A stretch of 64,000 nt of DNA, taken from assembly GCA_037447655.1 (NCBI GenBank), contig JBBHKE010003555.1, positions 186,001 through 250,000 of the forward strand, in the 5' to 3' direction. The position numbers and the translations under genes are program-made. Under the pieces are notes generated by a model. The model searched no databases, was not told the DNA's origin, and worked only from the letters and a program-made list of their open reading frames with translations. Source of the DNA: Zygnema cylindricum. Taxonomy: Eukaryota; Streptophyta; Zygnematophyceae; Zygnematales; Zygnemataceae. Of the stretch, positions 56,411-64,000 are shown piece after piece; the first letter of the stretch is position 1, and every line of letters begins with the position of its first letter.

Positions 56411-57511
56411 TATCGATATGACAGTTCGCTCCTGAATCGACAACATGTTACCTCGTTGTAAACCCTAATTCTTTAAAATATATAAATCCGAGTGAAGTTG
56501 CATATGATTTTTGTTCTTGTAACCATAAGGCTATCCCTCCAAAAAAAACAAGGCTGAAAAATTGAGGCGTAAAGTTAAAAAGTAAAAACCTTATGAACGC
56601 TTAAAAGCTCAAGAAGCCCCATACTCCCATAGAAATGCCAAAATGCCGTAAAAAGCAACAAAATGCCTAAAAATTCCTAGAAGACCCTAGAAAATAGACG
56701 CCAAATAAAATATTTGCAAGACGTTACGTAGGACAAACGGATATTTTTTCACTTTTTAAGGGTTGGCATAACTTCAATATATCCACAAATTTTAATATCG
56801 CGATCTTAACTCACGCCAAATTTACTGTACAGTACTGTAGTGCCTAGTGGCCTAGTGCTTAGGTATGTTCTCCATTAGGAGGTCCCACTAAACATGCAGA
56901 GACGTCTATTGTTCTCCATTAGGCGGTCCCAGTAAAGATGCGGAGACGTCTATTTCTAGTGTTTACAGGCACATCGTTCAATTATGTCGTGCCAGTAGAT
57001 ATCGTTTCTCAATTATAATTGGCGCCACGCAGGTTAGTTTTCAGATTTTTAAAATCTAAAATTATTCTTCATATTGATAATTTGTACGTAATATTTGTAC
57101 GAGCGGAGGTAGTTAATGATTGGTACGAAAACTTTGCGACCAAGTTTTAAATTTGAAATTGAAAATCAAAATTTCGAAACAGAATGGCAAAAAGGCGGCG
57201 CAAACTTTGAAGGTTAGCGGATGTCAGAATGAGCGTGCAAGTATAATTCGGTCGACTTGCATGCACCGTGGCGAAAGGCGCATGGCGTGTATGACATGTT
57301 CGTTTCTCATCGCCTGTTCGTGGTGGATATTTTTGTTACTTTTCACGTGTACCAATGGTACGTGACCTGTGTGAAGAAACTATCCTCGCCGAAGAGAGTT
57401 TGTTCACACAAGACAATGTGCGTGATTGCTTCGCGAATCTAAATAATAGTCGCGGGCAACTCGATGCTTTGCCCTTTGGTTGCCAAGGGCCTTTCGTTTT
57501 TGTACAGTACC
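56411..57511. other. Gene-free stretch with a short tandem duplication
   Basis: Short ORFs at 57120-57442 have no domain. The only structure seen is the tandem repeat at 56868-56957. Confidence 0.45.
56868..56957. repeat. Two-copy 45-bp tandem repeat
   Basis: Two units starting 'ttctccattaggaggtccca' and 'ttctccattaggcggtccca', each ending in 'gagacgtctatt'. Confidence 0.85.
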
Positions 57512-58563
57512 TGTAGAAATTGATGGTTCTTTTAGTATTTTCTAGGTCTAAAATAAAGTGCAGAAAAAGAAGCCGAGGCAGTCTGACTCCAACTTCGCTC
57601 TCCAACTCTCACACTTGTTGCAGTCACTGAGAAGTTAGAGAGGAAGCTAGTGTCATGGCTGCCTATGCTATCCAGAGATTTAGGGGGTAGTAAAGTAGTT
57701 AATTTACTAAAAGGAAGTTGTCGCCTAAAGGATTTGATCTTGGTCCCTCCAGATAGGAAATGCCGCCGGTAGCCAGTAACCTCATCCATATTTTCTAGGA
57801 TTAGACGTAAATGATATAAAGTGTATTACGTATATGAACGTTAACATGTAGGCTAATTCATTTAACAACAACTATATACGAGATACATAGTGTCAGTTAT
57901 AAAAGTACGGATTACGAGTACGAAAAATAAATAAGTACCGCGCATTTGTTTCGATAGCGAAACAAATACATCGCAACTATTTATGATGGCTACGATTGAA
58001 ATCGGCATTCAAACCGACGGCCGGAAAGCATGCTGAGATCGCGGAAGAAGATTTCGGCGGTTAATGGTCGCCGCCACATCGGATGACACGTGGTACCACG
58101 ACATTGGATTTCAGCATCTCCAAGGATTACGGAAACGAATCCAAAAAAAAACATATGTCGACATTTTTGTCATGTCGTACAATGTTCGTACATAAAGAAC
58201 ACCGACAGCTGTACCTTTCTGTACGGTACAACAATATGATTGGTGCCGTACGTCAGTAGATAGAGTTTTAGAGAGAGATAGGACTTAGAAAAAAATTTGT
58301 AGATAGGACCCTCTCTCCCAGAGAGCTTCTATACAAAAGGTCAAACTTTGACCCTCCATAACTTACTGCTCAAGGGAGCAAAATCAGAGATTCTTTTTGC
58401 TATAGAATCAAAGGAGTCTTGCCTTTACAGGGGTGAAGGTGGTCAAAGTTTTTGTTTGCCACAGTGGCGGTTATTCGTGATAAAAGACAAAGGGGTTAGG
58501 GTTATCCTAGAGGCTTCGTGTGAGCGACTTACTCTGAGGTCCTATGGAGGTCTCAGAGTTGCA
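57512..58563 (+). repeat. 5' LTR of copia B
   Basis: 1052 bp, TGTAGAAATTGATGG to GAGTTGCA. It contains a G-box (58087-58092) and a GTAC cluster (about 58170-58255). Confidence 0.9.
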
Positions 58564-59700
58564 GCTTAGGGGCCCACCATCTAGGGTGCCCATATTCAAT
58601 GGAGCTGGCTTCATATATTGGGAAAGTATGATGACAGGAGCTCTATGTGAGAAACGGTTTTGGGGAATAGTGAGTGGACGGGTGAAGCGCCCATCTAATC
58701 TTAGGATACCTCCATGGTTTACAAGAGGCAGATTCACTAAAGATGCAGATCCATCTTCAACGGAGGAGACAAAAGAAGGAGAGGTGGTGGACAAAGGAAA
58801 GGAGAAGGAGATGACCACACCAATAGCAACTGGTTCGGCATTCATGTCACCTATTGCGAGGAACGAGGAGAATGATACTGATACTTGGGACTTCAACAAT
58901 ATAGCGGCAAAACACTTCATCCTCCGCCATCTTACTCAAGGACTTGCATGTCTTCATTCGCAGGTAGAAAGGGCATCCGATCTTTGGATGGCTCTCATAG
59001 AGATGTACCGAAGTGGTACGATTCAGCAACAACAGTTGGCTGATCAGAAAGTTAAGGAGTATGTATACAAAGGGGGGAAGATGTTGGATTTTTGCAATGT
59101 GTTTGCTACACTTTTCATGGAGTTAGAGAGTGCTAGAAAAGATTTTAGTGAAAAAGAAAAGGTTAACTATCTATTGATGAAGCTACCAGATGAGTTTGAG
59201 AACATAGTCAACCGTGTGCAAGACTTGCCGGCCTCAAGGTGGATTTGGAACTTAGTGGTAGGAATGATTCTCGTTCGAGATAATACAATTCAGATCCGAA
59301 GGGGAGGAAAGAGTGGGCAAGCCTTGGCAGTTGGGACCGACTAGAGGAACAAGGATTCCGGAAGACCGGTCGGAAATTACGGAGGGGGGGAGCAGAAAAA
59401 TCAGACCGACGAGTTAAAACCAAGGGCTCCCAAGGGTTTATGTAATTTTTGTAAGAAACCAGAGCACTATATGGCGGAGTGCACTAAGCTAACCGAGCTT
59501 CGGTTAAATAAGGGACAGACCATTGGAACCCCGAGAGGAAAGAAAAAGGCCCTTGTGACACAAGTACATGAGGTGGAATCTGAAGACAAGGACAATGAGC
59601 TCCTATTGGATGAGGAGTTGGAAGCGACAAACAAGGTAGAAATTCCACCAAAGCAGAAATGTGCTTTCGGTGGATTGAAAGGTGAAGCAGGCTGGATGGT
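58544..59700 (+). pseudogene. Copia B gag
   Basis: The start codon is 20 bases inside the LTR. The frame reads through the primer site as LQLRGPPSRV, then FIYWESMMTGALCEKRFWGI. A UBN2-like core follows (LWMALIEMYRSGTIQQQQL). TAG at 59342-59344 truncates it at 266 residues. The same frame continues to an intact zinc knuckle CNFCKKPEHYMAEC (about 59440-59485). Confidence 0.88.
58564..58578 (+). promoter_or_regulatory. Primer-binding site of copia B, decayed anticodon-region type
   Basis: GCTTAGGGGCCCACC differs at two of 15 positions from the exact site at 43212-43198. It lies at the same place, directly after the LTR. Confidence 0.68.
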
Positions 59701-60878
59701 TGATTTAGGTGCCTCCATGCACATGTGTAAGGATAAATATAAGATATGCACATGTGTTCACTAATATAAGAAAGATTCTCACCGTACAGATAGAGTACGG
59801 GGATGGGAGGATAATCACTACTACTCTTGTAGGATCGGTAGATCTGAAAGTATTGGTAGAAGGAAAGACATCCATAGTTACATTCTCCGATGTATTGTTT
59901 ATTTCGGAGCTGAACAAAAACCTCATCTCTACGTGTGTATTAGATGATAAGGGTTTTGATACTAGCACTAGGAAAGGAGTCTTTACTGGTAGTTTTGAGG
60001 AGGAGGTTTATTTCACCGCTGAAAAAGGTAGCGAAGAGATGTTTAGGCTGATTATAAGCAATGAAAAGAATAAACTTTATTATGATGGTGTTCATGATAT
60101 AATGATGTGGCATAAGAGGCTTGGGCATGTGAATCTAGATAAGCTAAGAGAGATGAAAAAGATGGGAGTGGTGGAAGGAATTCAGTTCAGTGAGAGTGAG
60201 AATCTAAGTGATTGTAGTGGATGTGCTCAAGGTAAAGCACACAGATTGCCCTTTCCCAAAACAGCCACCTATAGGGGAGAAAAAATTCTAGATCTAGTAC
60301 ACACAGATATTTGGGGACCGGCCAAAGTGCCCTCACCGGGGGGGAAGAGATTTATGATGACTATCACTGATGATTGGTCTCGGTATTCCAGGGTGTATTT
60401 TTTGAAAAACAAGTCAAAAGCTCAAGATTGTTTTAGACAATATAAAGCATGGAGGGAAAAACTCCATGAAACTCCAATCAAGAGAGTAAGGAGTGACAAT
60501 GGTGGAGAGTATACTTCTAACCAGTTTGAGGATTTTCTAAGGGAAGATGGAGTTCAACACCAAAAGACAGCTCGAGAAAACCCGGAACAGAATGGGGTAG
60601 CTGAACGATTAAATAGGACACTGAGTGATAGTGCTAGAAGTACGTTGTTCGATAAGAAGATAGGAAAAAGGTTTTGGGCAGAAGTAATGAACGGCGCTAA
60701 TTACCTCAAAAATAAAGTTTTTACCTCAGCTATAAAAGATCAAACACCTTATGAGAAATGGACCGGTCGAAAACCAGACATATCTCACTCAAAGGTTTTT
60801 GGTAGTCAAATATTCAATTTAGATACATATCGGTCTAATTGGAAGCTAGATCCTAAAGGAAAATCGAATACTTATTAG
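59690..60878 (+). pseudogene. Copia B protease and integrase
   Basis: The protease block reads WMVDLGASMHMC, with Leu where Ser is expected. A frameshift near 59740 leads into 59709-60878. That ORF has MMWHKRLGHVNLDKLREM and CSGCAQGKAHRLPFPK (zinc binding), and the integrase D, D, E in HTDIWGP, RSDNGGEYTS and NPEQNGVAER, all intact. It ends before the integrase C-terminal region is complete. Confidence 0.9.
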
Positions 60879-61350
60879 GATATTATGAGGATGTTAAAGG
60901 ATATAGAGTTTACGATCTAAAAAGAGAAGATATAATCTTAGTAAAACATCTAGTAGTTATGGATGAAGGAAAGTCTGTGGATCCTTTCAAGTATACAAAG
61001 TCAAAAAAATCAGATTTGAGTCAGAAAATTCCGATGACTTTGAGCTTCCTAACTATCCAAGTTTTAGAGAAGATGACATTCTTGTTGGTACAAATCAGAC
61101 CGAAAAGGACTCGGCTGCGAAAACTCCAGTGACAACACTACCCGAAGGGAAAGACGTGATGGAAATTGCTTCGGAATCAAAGGATAGGGGAGAAGCCGAG
61201 ATTGTTTGAAAGAACCCACGAGAACCATCTATTCCAGCCACAGAGTTTCAGGGGGGAAGGAGAAGTAGCAAAAGATTAGAAGAAAAACAGGTTAATAACA
61301 AGGTTACAAGACTACCTCATCAAGATGAACCTCAAACTCAGGGAGAGGCG
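60879..61350 (+). pseudogene. Copia B integrase-to-RT linker, degenerate
   Basis: Out-of-frame remains of the acidic linker. It corresponds to the VYDLKKKDIILVKH-type segment of copia A. Stops in all frames. Confidence 0.6.
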
Positions 61351-62241
61351 ATGACTTGTCCAGAAAGGAACCGGTGGAAGACAGCCATCAATGAGGAGAT
61401 GGCCTCAATTATGGCAGCCGATACTTGGGAGCTGGTGGATTGTCCACCTAACCGAAAACCAATCGGTTGTAAGTGGGTCTTCAAATTAAAAATGAACCCA
61501 AATAACACCATTGACCGTTACAAAGCCCGATTAGTGGCAAAAGGATTTACACAGATAGAAGGAATCAACTATGAGAAAACCTTTGCCCTGGTTGTCAGAT
61601 TTCCCTCCGTCCGCATAATTCTCAGTCTGGCAGCAGCGGAAGACATCGAAGTGCACCACATGGACATCAAGACAACCTTTTTGCATGGAGAATTGGAAAA
61701 GGAGATCTTCATGCGACAACCCGAAGGATTTGTGGAGGAAGGAGAAGAGAGTAAGGTATGCCGGCTGATTAAATCTCTTTATGGTGTAAAACAAGTGCCT
61801 CAACAGTGGAATAAGAATCTTGATGAGTTTCTTACCAGTCTTGGATATATCAGGATCAGCTCAGATCACTCAATCGATGTTTTTGAAGATGAGGAAGGTG
61901 TTATATTTATTGCAATTTATGTTAGTGATTTGCTTGTTTTAAGTAAATCAATGGAAAAAATTATTAAACTGAAAACCGATCTTAAGGGGAGATTTGAAAT
62001 GAAAGATATGGGGGAGGCAAGATATATTTTGGGAATTCAAGTAGAAAGAGACCGAGAAAGAAAGATTATAAGATTGATTCAAAAGGAAAAAATAGGGAAC
62101 ATGTTGGAAAAATTTCAGATGGATAAAGCTAATAGTTGTAAAACTCCAATAGAGTTAAAGAAGGGAAGTGAGGGGAGTGAGGATGAACGAGTCATAGTCT
62201 TAGACGAGGAATTAAGTCCTGAAGAACAAAAGTTCATGTAG
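61351..62241 (+). pseudogene. Copia B reverse transcriptase
   Basis: 296 codons with [55 protein letters not shown] and ARYILGIQV. The catalytic box reads YVSD instead of YVDD, which should abolish activity. The TAG at 62239-62241 separates it from RNase H in the same frame. Confidence 0.92.
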
Positions 62242-62262
62242 ATTATTCCTTACAGGCAATTA

Positions 62263-62910
62263 GTGGGAAGCCTAACCTATTTCATGAATTGTACCCGGCC
62301 GGATTTAGCTGCAGCTTTAAGAGTGTTGACTAGAAGTCTAAATGCTCCCACTAAAAACGATAGGGACGCAGCTAAGAGAGTCTTTAGATATTTGATAGGA
62401 ACTAGGGATCTATGTTTGCATTTGGGTGGGGAAAATATTGACATCCCTACTTGGAGTGATGCCAGTTATGGTGATGCTCCGATGAGATGTAATTCTGGAT
62501 GTGTATTATATGTGGGTGATGGGGCTTGCTGTTGGAGTAGTAAACAGCAAAAGGTTATTGCTCAGTCCACCATGGAGGGTGAGTATATGGCCTCTTGCTC
62601 TAGTGTAAAAGAATTGATGTGGGTCAAGTCTTTGCTTGGTGAGCTTGGTTACCTTAAGAGTGGTGTTCAGATTTTTTTTTATGATTATCAGCCAGCAATT
62701 GCTATTTCTGCCAATCATAAATATCATTTTAAAGCCAAACACATGGCCATTAGGCTCAGCTTTGTTAGAGAGAAAGTAGAAAACAAAATTATCAGTATAG
62801 AGTACCGACCAGATAGCGATATGGTAGCAGATATGATGACCAAACCTGTACCTTCCCCTAAGCTAATTTTATGCTGGGAGAAGTGTGGTCTGAAATTAAA
62901 GAGTGACTAG
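62263..62910 (+). pseudogene. Copia B RNase H
   Basis: It has TWSDASYGD, CCWSSKQQKVIAQSTMEGEY, YDYQPAIAIS and HFKAKHMAI, the copia RNase H motifs, ending GLKLKSD and a stop. It keeps the acidic residues. It is in frame with RT except for the intervening stop. Confidence 0.9.
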
Positions 62911-62923
62911 AAAATAAGGGGAG

Positions 62924-63991
62924 TGTAGAAATTTATATTTCTTTTAGTATTTTCTAGATCTAAAATATAATGTAGAAAATAAGCCGAGGCAATCTGCCTC
63001 TAACTCCTCTCTTCAACTCCCACATTTGTTGTAGTCACTGAAAGTTGGAGAGGAAGCTATAGCCATGGCTACCTAGGCTATCAAGAAGTTTACGGGAAAT
63101 AAATTTGTTGATTTACATATTAGTAGTTTCTCTACTGAAAGGAAAGGTGTCACATCTAAGATTTGATCTTGGTACCTGCCGTCCGATAAATCCGCCGGCA
63201 GCCGGTAGACTTATCCATTAAATCTACAACTATAGTTACATACTATAGGGTTTGTTAGTTATTTAAATAGTGCCACGTAGGATAATTCATTTAACGACAA
63301 CTGTTTACAGGATACATAGATTCAGTTATGTAAAAGTACGGATTACGATTTGGATAAGAAATGAGTACCGCGCATTTGATTCTTTAAACAAAACAAATAC
63401 CGCGCAAGTATTTATGACGGCTACGATTGAAATCTACATTCAATCGGACGGCCGAGAAGAATGCCGAGATCGTGGAAGAGAATCTTAGCAGTTTGTGGCC
63501 ATCGCCACATTGGATGACACGTGGCACAACTACATTGGATCGCGGGATCTCCGCGGATTACAGAACAGAATCCGGATATGACATGTGTCGACATTTAGGC
63601 CATGTCGTACAATATTCGTACAGAAAGTACACCGGCAGTTGTACTTTTGTGTACGGTAGTGTAATATGATTGGTGCCGTACATCAGTAGATAGAGTTTTA
63701 GAGAGAGATAGGACTTAGAAAAAAATGGTAAATAGGACCCTCTCTCCTAGAGAGCTTTTGTACAAAAGGTCAACATTGACCCTCCATAATTTATTGCTCA
63801 GAGGAGCAAATTCATAGATTCTTTTTGCTATCGACTCAAGGGAGTCTTGCTTTCACAGGGGTTAAGGCGATCTGAGATTTTGTTTGCCAGAGTGGCATTT
63901 ATTCTTGCCGAAACACAAAGGGGTCAAGGTTATCCTAGAGGCTTCGTGTGAGCTGCCTACTCTGAGGATCTATGGAGGTCTCAGAGTTACA
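62924..63991 (+). repeat. 3' LTR of copia B
   Basis: 1068 bp, TGTAGAAATTTATAT to GAGTTACA. It contains a G-box (63518-63523) and six GTAC motifs at 63607-63681. It is visibly diverged from the 5' LTR, so the insertion is not recent. Confidence 0.9.
63518..63681 (+). promoter_or_regulatory. LTR regulatory block: G-box plus GTAC cluster
   Basis: CACGTG at 63518-63523, then GTAC at 63607, 63618, 63627, 63641, 63651 and 63678. The same order (CACGTG then several GTAC) is found in the other LTRs of the family. CACGTG is the G-box/ABRE core; GTAC is the core site of SPL/CRR1-type factors. Function is inferred. Confidence 0.5.
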
Positions 63992-64000
63992 CCACTAAGG

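Larger units (their letters stand above)
57512..63991 (+). mobile_element. Nearly complete Ty1/copia element (copia B), 6480 bp
   Basis: 5' LTR 57512-58563, primer site 58564-58578, gag 58544 onward, then protease, integrase, RT and RNase H to 62910, polypurine tract AAAATAAGGGGAG, and 3' LTR 62924-63991. The flanks GTACC (57507-57511) and CCACT (63992-63996) do not match, so no target duplication is seen. Premature stops, frameshifts and altered catalytic residues show it is dead. Confidence 0.92.

Noticed and set aside
1-64000. CRISPR arrays, operons, bacterial promoters or ribosome binding sites
   Set aside because: The window is eukaryotic with spliced exons and retrotransposons. No array of identical short repeats with unique spacers is present.

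Overview
This window reads as nuclear DNA of a land plant or a close streptophyte relative. The signs are GT-AG introns, degenerate TTTAGGG-type telomere motifs, Ty1/copia and Ty3/gypsy retrotransposons, and primer-binding sites matching initiator tRNA-Met. I cannot name the species. Genes with long introns, and a secreted SGNH esterase-like protein with an NXPE-type layout, are inferred to fit an early-diverging plant, but this is weak.

Bases 1-212 are the tail of an LTR. Bases 213-4089 hold no gene, only miniature inverted-repeat elements (MITEs) and other repeats. Bases 4090-14764 (minus strand) hold the only host gene I can support. It has seven exons; all six introns are GT-AG and every splice phase agrees. 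They encode a 506-residue protein with a signal peptide, a beta-sandwich region and an SGNH/PC-esterase-like domain. Its introns carry four MITEs, long purine/pyrimidine tracts and a minisatellite. Bases 14765-21714 are gene-free and rich in MITEs that share one terminal sequence and are flanked by TA.

Bases 21715-48133 are an almost continuous nest of retrotransposons. A minus-strand Ty3/gypsy element (22022 to about 41078) is split by a complete copia element (copia A, 25893-32092, target duplication TGTAC) and by a solo LTR (35211-36250, target duplication GTTGT). To its right lie broken copia pieces (41079-46285) and the 5' part of another Ty3/gypsy-like element (46286-48133), which ends at a 10-N assembly gap. 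Bases 48144-57511 are gene-poor, with a truncated LTR between 228-bp duplications and a solo LTR nested inside an inverted solo LTR. Bases 57512-63991 are a nearly complete but dead copia element (copia B).

The most notable signal is in the copia family. The primer-binding site matches the anticodon region of initiator tRNA-Met rather than its 3' end, as in Drosophila copia (half-tRNA priming). The gag start codon lies 20 bases inside the LTR end, so gag is read straight through the primer-binding site. The same LTR terminus recurs in most LTR copies here, including solo LTRs.
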